Below, piece by piece: positions 35,055 through 46,156 of a DNA stretch of 64,000 bases. This stretch comes from Tulasnella sp. 424 (lineage: Eukaryota; Basidiomycota; Agaricomycetes; Cantharellales; Tulasnellaceae). Below the pieces are notes generated by a model. That model was not told the origin of the DNA, did no database searches, and was given only the letters and a program-made list of their open reading frames with translations. The DNA is taken from contig WSUB01000016.1 in the NCBI GenBank assembly GCA_019633425.1, positions 330,658-394,657 on the forward strand. Reading direction: 5' to 3'. Position numbers and translations under genes: made by a program. The stretch's first letter is position 1; every line of letters begins with the position of its first letter.

Positions 35055-36662
35055 ATGTCCCCTAACCTTCCGGTCGATGTCTTGCTGCTCATCTGCCGAT
35101 TTATCTGCGTATCAGATTTGCCTTCCTTTTTCCAGGTACGCGCCGCTTTCATGCACGTCGTGGATGTTTTTTTATGCCGAATCGATCTACCCTGACAGAC
35201 ATGTAAGACAACTTCCCAGCTGTTGTCCCAGCGGTCATTATGGATCGATAAACTACTTCAACAGATGGAAGAGTTCGGAGTTATAGAATCGACCTACGAC
35301 GTTCCCGCAATGACTACCGACGAGCTCCGAGTCGCCGTCTTTAGACCATGGAGATTCGCTAACGACATGCGGCTTGGTCGTTGGGAAAGTCTAAAGCTCA
35401 CCAAGCTAGCTCCATCTGGAGGGACCTACGTGAGGGAGGCCCAGATCCTTCCTGGAGGTAGATGGTTGGTGACCCTCGTGGATGATGACTCTTCCATGGA
35501 ACGGTCAATTCAGGTATACGACATGGCCTCTCGACAGGATGAAATCTATGTTGCCACTTCTATCACTACATCTTCGAGCGTATTCGGCATGAAGGTCCGG
35601 CCGAAAAACGAATCCGGAGCCCAACCCGGAGCTCTGATATTTCTTATTGACTGGCAGGTGGAGTCGCACACGTAAGCTACCGATGGCGTCGAACATAACA
35701 AGGCCAGTCGACTCATCAGTCGTTGCACAGTGAATATAATGGAAAGCTTCAGGTATTCTCCTTCGATGCAAGGAACGGCATGAAGCCAAGCCTTGTCCTC
35801 CACAAAGAACAAGAGACTGCCTTCAGGGTGTACGGCTCCGAGGAGTGTCACTCAGCTGGCTCAACTGTAGTATACTCGAGAGATGAAAACCTTTTAATTT
35901 GGTACTGGAGAGAAGACGAGTGGGTATGGGTGGCTAGAGATGGGGGCATGCTAGGCGTAGGTTCTCCGCCCTGCAAATGAAGCTAGTGGGTGCTGACGCA
36001 AGGACCCGTAGGTTTACCCAGTCGCGATAAACAATGATATCATTTTCTTGATGGATTTTTATGCACGCCAGCTCTTTGCGATTGATCTTAAGAGCGTGCA
36101 ACGGGGAGTCGGCCCCATCCGCGAACCACCATCAGGGGCTTCACGCGACTACACGATCGCTGGACAATGGGACATCCCTTTCAATGATGGAACCGGTTGT
36201 TACCACGGCTTGGCCAGAGTTGTGCGGTCGTGGCTCGTTGGAAGTCAGCGTTGGGCCTTGCGTTGCTGGAACGACACGGTGTTCGTTGATGTGGAGTCTT
36301 CCACTGGGGATCAGGCCGTCAAAATAACCTTCCATCGCTACTCCGGGAGCAATGGCGGTATAGAGACGAGGGAAATTTGGAAGAAGCTTGAATTTAGCAC
36401 CATCCAGCCAAGCCATCGCCTTGTTACACTGCTCGGAGGAAGAGGCCGGTTGGAGGTTCTCGCAACAGCCGACCAGCATCAGGAGCTCCGACAGCATCGA
36501 CTGCTTCCGAACGAGGAGCTTCCAGACCTTACCTATGCCATTGGCGGAAACGGGCTCGCTTGTCCTTTATCTGGGACGATGGGACTTGTATTGGGCGAGC
36601 GAGGGCGAGTTTTTTTGTGGACTTATGGTCGACCACTGTCAGCTGAAGCACGGGTATCGTAA
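35055..36662 (+). CDS. F-box protein with a large C-terminal region
   Basis: Likely SCF ligase adaptor. The chosen start at 35055 gives MSPNLPVDVLLLICRFICVS followed by DLPSFFQVRAAFMHV, a typical F-box opening (LPVDVLLLI). An intron then leads to RSLWIDKLLQQMEEFGVIES. Later exons run to about 35670, 35730-35979 and 36010-36662, with introns at about 35671-35730 and 35980-36010. The C-terminal region (VFRPWRFANDMRLGRWESLK, WFDV-like blocks, WDIPFNDGTG, SGTMGLVLGERGRVFLWTYG) has repeated beta-rich, Trp-containing segments that resemble a WD-like propeller, but no repeat is clear enough to count. It is not closely related to the F-box gene at 7.5 kb. The frame also stays open upstream of 35055, so an earlier start is possible. 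Confidence 0.72.
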
Positions 36663-37160
36663 TTAGAGTGGATGACGAGGGGTAGGCCCGGGAAGAGCGT
36701 GGTATTCCAACTGTTTAGTTTTGATAGATATCTCCAGCTCATTTTCTCTCACTGCTCAGTGCTGCTCGTGCTTGGTATTAGTGATGTCAGGTCCTCTTGT
36801 GCTCGCTAAGTAGAATCACTGCTAGTGGCTTTCCTTGATCACAAAAGGCATAAAAGCGCTCTATGTAATAGGTGCCCCGTCTGTTCGCCTACCCGTAGGG
36901 CCCCGAATTGAATTCCTGGTAGCTAACAAGAGGGAACAGTATCCTCAATAGCGCCTCTGATGGCGACTCAGACGCTTATGGTACTGATATTGACGGGCGA
37001 ATAGTGCCCATCGGTGAATGGTGGGTGCGTACTCTCATTCCCGGTTGTTCGGGACGAAAGGGGAAGCTAACATCGACGTGGGAGAGGTTCGCTCATTCCA
37101 AGGCCTGTCGAGGTGCTCAGTCCGCAACTTAATTCGTTTTACTGAACCCACGCAGGCTCC
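36663..37160 (+). other. Intergenic stretch before the polyphosphatase gene
   Basis: About 500 bases between two plus-strand genes. It holds the F-box 3' region and the polyphosphatase promoter. No gene or repeat was seen. Confidence 0.6.
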
Positions 37161-38806
37161 ATGCCGCGAAACAACGAATACCTCCCGGCAGCCACCACTC
37201 CCCTAGATCCTGAGGGCGAACAACCAGAAAGCTCGATGGCCAACCGACAATGGCGACCAAGCCCCTTGCGAAGCATTTCTCCACCAGCTATTATCACGAT
37301 ATTTCTTGTGGTTATTCTGTGGTTAGGAGCGTCGAACGATTATTCTCTGGGTAGTCTGTCCGCAAGCTCCTTCCTGGGAGAGCCAAAGACACTGGAAGAG
37401 GAGTTGAGCGTCGAGGCATCAAGTATGGTTTCTTTTCATTGGGCTTCAACCCCCTTTATTTTGTGAAGAGCGCGCACTCATTCCTTCGGCTTAACAGAGA
37501 AGAAGCTGGACTTCTCGCAATACGTCGGGTTATGGACCATCACTGGAGACGAAATACCAATAGATGATCCCGAACGTCGATTGATTATCGTCGGAGATGT
37601 CCATGGAATGGACAATGAACTAGAGTACGCCCAGCGCGTTAATGTCTTCGAGAATGGAGGTTAAATGCACCTTTCCCTCTTAGCAATCTTCTCAAGAAAG
37701 TCAGATACTCTCCCGGGAACGACCGTCTCATCCATCTAGGAGACATCATAACCAAAGGATCGCATAGCCGGCGCGTCTTGACTCGGCTTGCCGCCCAGAA
37801 TGTTACAGGAGTTAGAGGGAACCACGACCAGAAAGTCATCGAATGGAGAGGTTTCATAGACTATGTCAAGTCCCAGAAAGGCGGCAGAAAATGGTTCGAG
37901 GAGCTAGAAGCCATGGATCTCACACCAAAGGAATTCGACAGGCTACCTAAGAGAAAGAAGAAATACTCTATACCCGACGGTTGGCAATGGGGCAGCGAAC
38001 ATTGGGACGTTGCCAGGTAGAGTTAAACTTAACGGGAATATAACCGCAGATGTCGCTGATTTCATTTTGCCAATCTTGCAGGAAAATGTCGCAATCGGAA
38101 TACGACTACCTCCGCACCCTCCCCTTAGCCATCCACCTTCCAAGCTTACACACGTTTCTCGTTCACGCGGGGATGCTCCCCTACGACCCCACCCACTCCA
38201 TTAGAAACAAGAAGCAACCGCTATCTCATCTCCCTGATGTCTCGCCCGCTTCTCCTCAAGACATCGAAATCGTCCGAGCTGCGCAAGAAGTTTCGATCCT
38301 TAACGAGGTTCCACAGAATAGAAAGCCGTTCACGCTGTTGAACGTTCGCGACGTGACCCGCAAGGGTAAAGTCAGTCGAAAGAGCGGAGACGGTCAGCCA
38401 TGGGCAGATATGTGGAATGAGGTGCAACGTCTATGCAAAGGGTTCTCCGCGGAATTAGCAGACGACGAGCCGGAAGAGCTCAAGCGAAAGAAGTATCTCC
38501 CCTGGTAAGTGTCTGTGCTACTGTTGAAACGGTGTCTTTGGAGGATTGATCGACCCTGCCCCGCTCATCAGTTATCCGACAACCGTGATCTACGGCCATG
38601 CTGCGAAACGTGGTCTTGACCTCAAACGCTGGACGAAAGGCATCGACACGGGATGCGTCTATGGTCGTCGCCTGACTGCGCTAGTCTTTGGTGATCGGAA
38701 GCATAAAGATATAGATGATTCAGGAGACGAGGAAGAGCTAGAAGAAGTTCGCTTCGGGGATAGCAGCAAAGCACGTGTGGTCAGCGTAAAGTGCCGAGCC
38801 CCATAA
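37161..38806 (+). CDS. PPN2: Ppn2-like vacuolar endopolyphosphatase (calcineurin-like phosphoesterase)
   Basis: Single-pass membrane metallophosphatase expected to cut inorganic polyphosphate chains in the vacuole. Five exons join in frame. The N-terminus (MPRNNEYLPAATTPLDPEGE) is cytosolic-like, followed by one membrane segment (IITIFLVVILWLGA, near residue 45-60). Metal-ligand motifs appear in order: GDVHGMDNELD, HLGDIITKG, GVRGNHDQK, LVHAGMLPYDP and YGHAAKRGLDL. A charged insertion lies between the last motifs. Introns are at about 37424-37499, 37632-37681, 38018-38081 and 38507-38570, all GT..AG. The membrane anchor plus this motif set is what distinguishes it from cytosolic PPP enzymes. 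It is convergent with the metacaspase gene, 180 bases away. Confidence 0.88.
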
Positions 38807-38986
38807 CAGACCGTTTTCAACCATCGCTTTCTTGCACAATTATTTATCATTCATGTAAATTATGAGTCGCCGAGCACGCAGTAGCTTTCTTTACAGTACA
38901 TGCCCATTTATAATCAGATGTCTTGACTATGTAGTAGTGAACCTCGAGAGACAACAGATCCATTCCCAAGTCGCTTGTCTTCTTCC

Positions 38987-41663
38987 TCAGAGGATGAAAA
39001 GAATGTTCGTATCCATAGGATGAGAAGACGAGAGCTGCGGCTTCTGCGAATACTTGGCTTTGAGTTTGGAGCTATGGTTCGAGAATCGAGGCAAGAATCA
39101 GCAGACTAGAAGGACCTCGCTCCTCATCCGGCTTACCGAATTGTAATGAGAAGTTGCTGGTATGATTGTTGCTTGTTTTCCGCTAAGCAATGCATCGTCG
39201 TTAGGCCAGGATTTCAAGCTCAAGAAGTAGCGAGTCACGAACTCAAAGACTCGGTGAACGCCCAGCTCATAGCACCAGTACCCTGCCCAGCAACTTGGGT
39301 GTCAGCGCTAGTTTGGGAGTCCTTGCAACCCGACCAGGAGATGACATCTGCAGCAGAGCTTCTCGTTTGACGTCTGCAAGTAATAGCGCCGTTTTAGACT
39401 TTTGTCCTTCCTACAATATTCATGACTTACGTCTTTTTATCTGCCCTGCCTTGGCTACCGCTGACAGCTTTGGCGAGGCCTGTGATTCCTTTAAGAACTC
39501 CGCCGTAGTCCTTGCTAGCGTAGGCCTTCGCCGCGCCAAGTAGGGACGTGCCAGCTTCAGCGTAAAGGTTGGGTTCCTTGATCTTTCCTTCCGTCGAGTA
39601 CTTGACCGATACGGGTCAGCCCCATAACGTATTTAAATATTGTTAGCATGGCTTACAATGTAAGGAAGATCTGAGCGGAGAAGCAATCAGTGTCGTACCG
39701 CAGGTCAGAGGCAACTAGGATCACATACCAAGAGCTGATCCGGAGTGGCATGACTGCGAGGATGGAGATGGTCATTCAGGGACAACCCATCATCTCATTT
39801 CAGGCTACTTACATCGAAAATTGCAGTCAGGCGGCAACCGGCTGGCAGAGGTCGGACCTACGGGTTTCCCGTCAGTGGGGTGGACTATGAACCGCGTCAT
39901 TTACGGCGACAGCCCTTACCATAATCTCGTGCATTTCCTGTCAAGGAAGAGAAATGTCAGAGATGATCAAATAATTTGGACTAGAGATGTCGTACATCAT
40001 CAACGATGTGATCGGTCTCGTGGTGATCAACGGGGTAGATAACTAAAGTGTAATAGCTCAGGGTGCCAAATCATTGGACAGCGTTCCTGGGAAACGTCAC
40101 CTTCGTCCCATCCATCCTCTTCATCGCCGTCAGTATCCTTGGTCAATCCACCGTGTCCAGAATCTGCGAAGGCATCACGGGGTCACGTCAATGTCAACGG
40201 GCCACCTCGAAACGCTTACAGTGGAAGAACAAAGAGTCGTTGGACTCGGCATAACGAACGAGCCACTCCATAGCACGAATGATATTTGACCTCGTGGGAC
40301 GTTTAACAGGATTTTGAGCATCGTCGGTTAACATGACGATATTCTCGTCCGAATACCCATAGTTCCCTGCTCGGGGTCCTCAGCGAACTTGGCTATCTCG
40401 CAGGCGATGCAAGGACCTACGGATGATGAAATTCCTCATGTTCTGAGCGTCATTGATACAACCCCCAAGTTCTTGGTCCGTTCCAATGTAGTTGATGCCG
40501 ATAATCAAAGCCTTTTTCTTGCCAGTGCACTGAGAGTACATGAAACTTGGTTGCTGTTGTCCGCCACCAGGTGTCGACATCTGTGGTCCGTAATACTGAG
40601 CCTGAGAGGGGGGCATATCTAAGCAGTGTGTTAGAAAACAGTATCCAATGCATGCTCGACGGAGGGCTGCTCACGATATTCCCCTGCAAATCCACGGGTA
40701 AGCAGTTGAAACAACGCGGAAAGTACAGCAACATACCTGGCTGTTGGAACGGGAATGACGGCTGTCGATGTTCCTGTGGACGGCCAGTATTGGATGAAGG
40801 ACCGTCTGCAAGATCATACAAAAAAAGCTTTAGGCTCATCGTTGGCGGACGGACGGGGAGGTCAGCTCAGCGTACTGAAGTTGTTATATACGGAATTGGG
40901 AGAAGGTCCGCCACCTCCATACCCAGAAGGGGGTCCCGAAGGAGACTGGTATCCGGATCCAGGGGGCGGGCCAGCCGGGGGAGAGAATCCTGGTGGAGTG
41001 AAGCTCACTCCAGCTTTCCTGCAAGTTAAAGAAGGAGTCTAGGTCGGCATTCCTGGTTTAAACCTGCCGCTGTACGGAGAAGTTGCGCTTACGAAGCCGC
41101 TTTAGAGACAGCACTGACAATGAGGAGTAGGATATATTAGGATCCTATGGCTATAAATGGAAAGTCAAGATAATCTCACCTGTTCAAAAGGGACCCGGCA
41201 AAGCCTCCGCTGCCGCTGCTGCCGAACCCTCGATTTCCCGGACTGGGACTACCTCCGTACGGGGAAGGTCCAGGAGGAGATCCCCACTGTCCGGGGGAAG
41301 GCATTTGGCCTGGGCTACTATCCATGGGACGCGGTGGCATTGGGGGTGGTCCGCCGCCATAGGGGTCGCTGGGAACACACATCACGCGTCTGATCAGGAG
41401 CAAGCAAAACACATGGCAGCTCAGAGACATACGGGGAAGGAAAGCTATTCGAGCAATAACGAACGTAGACCGAAGTCAGTTTAGAAAACGGCAAGCGATC
41501 AAGAATAAGAGCATTACTTGAAGCCTGAGGGAGGCGGCGGCGGACCGCCTGGAGTTGGAAAGTAACCTTGATTTCCATATCCTTCATTCCCGTAGTCCTG
41601 ATTTCCATAGCCCTGATTTCCATATCCTTGATTTCCATAGCCTTGATTATTGTTATTCCACAT
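38987..41663 (-). CDS. MCA1: Type I metacaspase with a prion-like N-terminus
   Basis: Arg/Lys-specific cysteine protease linked to protein quality control and stress-induced death. The start at 41663 gives MWNNNNQGYGNQGYGNQGYG, a Gln/Asn/Gly/Tyr-rich repeat, followed by Pro/Gly-rich exons. The p20 part starts at KKKALIIGINYIGTDQELGG (near 40500), then LTDDAQNP, the catalytic His in FFHYSGHGG (split by an intron near 40200-40260) and the catalytic Cys in DSCHSGSALDLPYIY. The Cys lies on an exon of only 25 bases (39729-39753). The p10 part reads GTSLLGAAKAYASKDYGG and ADVISWSGCKDSQTSADTQ, ending LKAKYSQKPQLSSSHP before the stop at 38987. Around ten short introns are present, and exon edges between 39900 and 40100 and near 40640-41180 are approximate. 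Type I is shown by the N-terminal prodomain. Confidence 0.9.
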
Positions 41664-42154
41664 TTCGAAGGACGCGTCTAAAGAGAAGATTCGTTGGAGA
41701 GAGTGAAGGTTGATGAGGCGAGAGATCAACCGCTCGGTCGCAGTTAAGAATCGGACTGGCTGGATATGGCTGTGTTTACGTTCCTTTCCCAGCATTGCCA
41801 TGCAAGGGAAATGACAAAGGGCACGCACCGCACTGCAAGCAAAACACCGCCTATTCCAGAGAAATCGTAAAAAAAAGAAAATGCATAGAGTATCGTAACG
41901 CCGAAATAAAGAGGTATTCAATGACAGGGAGCGGCAGGGGAGGCAAGGGCCTCAGAACGAGAACGGAGAGAACAAGAATGGGAAGCGAGAAACGACCGGG
42001 CAGACAGAGCAAAAGCGTATGAGTGAGATTGAAAAAGGAAATACGAAAAATGATATCCATGAACGACGGGGGGAGACGATAGCATACCGAGCAGAACGAG
42101 AACTGAGCGTGAAGACTAGAAGAGAAAAAAAGCAAGAGAAATGCCTACACGATA
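41664..42154 (-). other. Spacer between the coiled-coil gene and the metacaspase
   Basis: About 490 bases, purine-rich on the plus strand. It should hold the metacaspase promoter and 5' untranslated region and the 3' end of the coiled-coil gene. No gene seen. Confidence 0.6.
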
Positions 42155-44392
42155 TTAAGCGGGACTAATAGAGAGTGGTTTAGATTGGGATATCGGGGCA
42201 AGCACAGGAGGCTTATCAGCAGACATGGAACTCCTCGATTTGCGATCTTCCTCAATGGTGGATCCTCCTGGCAACTTGACCTTGAAGAGAGAGATCCATC
42301 CCTTCTTCTTGCCTCGAGTGGAAGCATCTTTGAGAGAGGAAGCGCTATGCTTTGAGCGGATGGACTGCGTCTCGGCAAGATGAGATGCCTTGGTTGGTGA
42401 CATCGGCGTGGGGATCTTGGGCGCAGATGATTTGACAGTAGACGTTTTCGGCTTGGCCAGAGCAATCGGCGCAGTCAACGACAGTATGCCAGTGTCGAAG
42501 CTCTCGCTAGCGAAGCCTTCGACAATCGCGTTGATGTCTCGGGACAGTTCCTCCGTCGATGGACCATCGTAATCTGAATGATTGATTGTCGGTAGAGGGG
42601 GAGGGGAGAGGATGGTAGGCGAGCGAACCGACTCGGTGTAGTAGCTCTTGATAGAGCGCTGCAGGTCCTCCCGCTCTGGCAAGGGTTCGGCAGGCGCAAC
42701 CGAGATGACCTGCGAGCGCCGGTTGGGGTTGCGGCTACCCACTGTCGACACAGACTTGGCATCCTCGAGCGGGGTCTTCTCCATCGTGGGGGTTGGTGGT
42801 GAACTCGTGTCCGTGGCGTTTGCACGGCGGTTCCAAGCCAAGGGTACTCGAGTGCTGCTTGGGCCGTATCGCTCGGAGACCTTCGACGAGTTCGACAGGC
42901 GACGAGAAACCTCGACGGATTGCCGGGTAGCTGATTCGACTTGCTCTCGCAGACGCTCGACAGCCGCTTCGAGGGTTTCTTTTGCAGCAGCCTGATTTGG
43001 GTCCACGTTGACGGTTTCCAACGCTTTGGTTTTGGACTGCAGTTTTGCGGCCTGAGCAGCCAAGTTTTCCAACTGTTTTTGCCTCTCCTCGGACTTCTTT
43101 TCGATCTCCTGCAGCTCCTTCGTAGCTTTCTCAGTGTCCTTCAAAAGAGCGTCGAACTCGGCCTTGGGTACAGCGCCTACTTTTGGTGAAGGCGGTTCCG
43201 TGGATGCTGGCGTTTTTTCACGGGTGGCGTCTTGCAAATCCAATACTGCCTTCTCCATGTTCGAGATCTCCGCTTTCAGTGTCTTGTTTTCGACGGTGCT
43301 GTTAATAAGCTGCTGATTCAGCTCGAGGACCTGAAGCTCGACCTTGGGTGATGGTGTGACACTGTTGGGGGTGGTGGCGACGGGTGAGCTTTCTGGTGAG
43401 GCGGATAAGCTGCCGGACGTGATCTTCGACGGTGGCGCCAGAAGGGAGGAAGGTGATGGAGTATGCGCCGACGCGCTTCGGAGCTTCGGCAGAACAAAAG
43501 TGCCTCGGGGCGCGCCTTCCGTTTTTTGCGGCAGGTCCTTCAACTCCAATGGACTAGGTGGATTTGCGTAACGCCGTTCGAGCTCGGCGTGGAATTCGGT
43601 CGGAGCCTCGACAGTCTTTTGGAAGGCAGCCTGTGCAAAAGTGAGATCAAACGGAGGGGCAAGAGAAGTTGGTGTTTTTGATGTCAGGTCCCAGTCGATG
43701 TTGGAATTTGCAGGCCCGAACAAACTTGCCTTGCGTCGCGCAAAGTCGCTTGGTTTCAGCACCGACATCGTAGATGGTGCACGAATACCTTCTAGAGGGG
43801 ATGTTGGTCTGCTGCTGGCGACGACTTGGGTATATTCGCTAGTGGCCAACGAACCACCGGTGTGCTAACGCGCGGGGGGTGCAAAACAAAATGAGCGGCG
43901 AATCCCTCGACAGGCCCTTGACGAAAACGCCAAGGTAAAATGGATGAAAGTTTACCTGAGCGATCAGCCTGCTAACGGCGCCGGAACCGGTCTTTGATGT
44001 GGAGGTGGATGCGGTTCGTTTAAGGGGGCTGCTGCTGGCCGCCGCGGAACCGTTGTTCGCGACGGCGGGCGTTGCTTGAGGGTCGACAGTGGAAGCCAGA
44101 TTGCCGGAGTAACTGTCGACCGTAGCTGAACGCTGCAGAGATCAAGAGGAAAAGAGGAAAAGGAAAACGGAGGCGTAAAAAGTGGGACGAGTGATGCAGT
44201 CAGCGAAAAGATGTTCCTTAGACTAGAAAAGGAAGCACCGTGCACGAACAAGGCTCGTCGGGCGGGGTTGAAGACGCGCACGTGGGGAAATGAACAACCT
44301 ACCTGACTTCTTGCTGGTGAACTGGACGTCTTGGACGCGGTTTCGAGGTTGTCAGTAGCGGCGGGTTGGGTGTAGATGCGCTGGATTACCAT
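42155..44392 (-). CDS. Coiled-coil Ser/Pro-rich protein, unrecognised
   Basis: Three exons joined in frame: MVIQRIYTQPAATDNLETAS from 44392, then RSATVDSYSGNLASTVD-type Ser/Thr-rich sequence to SGAVSRLIAQ near 43957, then a long exon from about 43866 to the stop at 42155. The last exon has a Ser/Pro-rich start, a heptad-rich coiled coil at about 42900-43320 (QQLINSTVENKTLKAEISNM; KATKELQEIEKKSEERQKQL), another Ser/Pro-rich section, an acidic segment STEELSRDINAIVEGFASES and a basic C-terminal patch KKKGWISLFKVKLPGG. No catalytic motif is visible. The layout suggests a scaffold or cytoskeleton-associated protein, but I do not recognise the family. It is divergent from the UBX gene, 162 bases away. 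Confidence 0.8.
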
Positions 44393-44554
44393 GTGGCAGT
44401 CGAAGACAGAGAGAGAAACCAGTTAGTCCGCACTCCGGTCCTAAGGAACCCCGTTCAGGCCTGAACGCGATGTGCCGTGTTTGCTCGAGATTGCTCCGAA
44501 GGGTGTTCGACTCGCCGCACTGACGACAGCCCACCACCCACCGATTCGCATCCC
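44393..44554. promoter_or_regulatory. Short bidirectional promoter region
   Basis: Only 162 bases separate the two start codons of the divergent coiled-coil and UBX genes, so the two promoters must share this space. It contains a near-palindromic ccgttcaggcctgaacgcg sequence at about 44451-44469 (GTTCAGGCCTGAAC perfect dyad). Confidence 0.5.
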
Positions 44555-45626
44555 ATGGCCTCGACACCTGCAGAAGATACCTCCAAACCCATCGAGATCG
44601 AAGCAGCACCCGCTCAGATAGCTCCTAGCCCAGCGGAACCTGCCGCACCACCCGCGTTGGACCTCGGCGAGTACAAGGTGTGGAATCCACCCGGAGGATC
44701 CGCGGGCACTCCAGGTGAGCGTCTGCGAACAAAGTTCCGATGATTCCTATATCATGCACTTATCGCAATACAGCATCATTAGCAGCTCTACCGGACAGCT
44801 ACTTTGAGCCAACCGCTGAGGAGCTCAAATCGGCTTTCTCATCCCAATCGCGTCTGGTCGACAAACTCTCGAACGCCCCTCTGAAAACGGAGGCTATACG
44901 TCAAAGAGAAGCTAAGGAGAAACTAGCTCGCTGGCCAGAGGTGCGTCAATCTGTGAATGTCGATCCAAACTATCTAATCAACCTCAATCCAGACCCGTAT
45001 CCGCGTCAAATTCCCAAACCAGCTCCAGGTAGAGAAGAGCTTCCCGTCAAAGGACACGATCAAATCCGTCTACGCGTTCGTACGGAATTGTCTTACGGAT
45101 GAAGCAAAACCAAATAAATTCATCCTCTGTATGTGTACACTCATCATCCATCTTTCTAATGTGGTTCTCATTGTCTTGGACCGTTTCAGTCGAAGCTCCG
45201 AGACGAGAGCTCAAAGTCTCCGATCCAGCTGTTAAAACACAATCCCTAGCCGCTCTAGGGCTTGCTCCTTCATCGGTTCTCCACCTTACATTCGTCGATG
45301 AGAGTCTCAACGGTGAGTAATTCATCCCCGGGCCTTCCTTCCAGAACCTTCACTCATCGCCTTTCACCCGCAGGTTCAACCACGATTCCTCCGCTCCTGC
45401 CTGAAATCCTCGCAAAGGGAGAGGACCTACCACCGCCACTGACCTTTGAGCCAGCAGCATCAACCGATGCCAAGGGCAAAGGCCGAGCGCTTGGCGGCGG
45501 CAGTAGCAGTTCCTCAGGAGACTCCAAGCTTCCCAAATGGCTTAAACTCGGCAGTAAGTGCAGAAGATGCACAGCATTCCTGACCATAACCTGACCGAGG
45601 GCCCCTCCCTACTTTTAGAGAAATAA
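44555..45626 (+). CDS. UBX-domain protein of the Ubx4/TUG type
   Basis: Probable Cdc48/p97 cofactor. The start at 44555 gives MASTPAEDTSKPIEIEAAPA and a Pro/Ala-rich N-terminus. After an intron (about 44715-44774) comes LAALPDSYFEPTAEELKSAF with SNAPLKTEAIRQREAKEKLA, a helical segment typical before the UBX domain. The UBX-like fold follows in parts: VYAFVRNCLTDEAKPNKFIL, then EAPRRELKVSDPAVKTQSLA and LGLAPSSVLHLTF. A Gly/Ser tail ends LPKWLKLGKK at 45626, with the last codons on a tiny final exon (45619-45626). The exon edge between 45000 and 45190 needs cDNA support. The order (helix, UBX, short tail) fits Ubx4/ASPSCR1 better than other UBX classes, but the N-terminal ubiquitin-like domain is not obvious. 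Confidence 0.72.
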
Positions 45627-46156
45627 GGGTTCCTTTACTATCTACTAGACTGTTCTTTTGAAGCAACACGGGCACAATATACGTCACGATAATACCCGAG
45701 AAAATGTCCTTACGAGCGTATACAAAGGCTGACTATGATGCAATGAAAAAACCGGTCGGCAAAAGAGGTAGGGGAAAAAAAGTCAAGGAAAAAAGAGGGT
45801 AATCGAAAATATAACAAAGCCAAAAACAAAAGGGCAGCGGGGAAGGGTTAAAAGACCCTAAATACCCAATCTCTAAGTTAAGTCCGTTAATAATTACGAG
45901 ACCACATGACGGAATCGCGCGGAGGCAGGAGGAGCGGTGTGAGTGATGTGAGGGACACGGGATGACAACGAGCGATTAAAAGGATTTTCGGATGAGCGGT
46001 CCGCCCAAGAGAGAGGAGGCAACAATGTGAAAGAAAATGGAAATCCGAGCTGGTTTGCGGGTTCGTCAGAGCATGGAAAAGATGAGATGCGGAAGAAACA
46101 GTGCATGAGAAGGGAACGTCATAGAGAAACGACGAGGAGCGTCGTAGGGCTGGCCT
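45627..46156. other. Convergent intergenic stretch
   Basis: About 530 bases between the 3' ends of the UBX and KRE6-like genes. It is A-rich in the middle (45750-45840). No gene seen. Confidence 0.6.
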
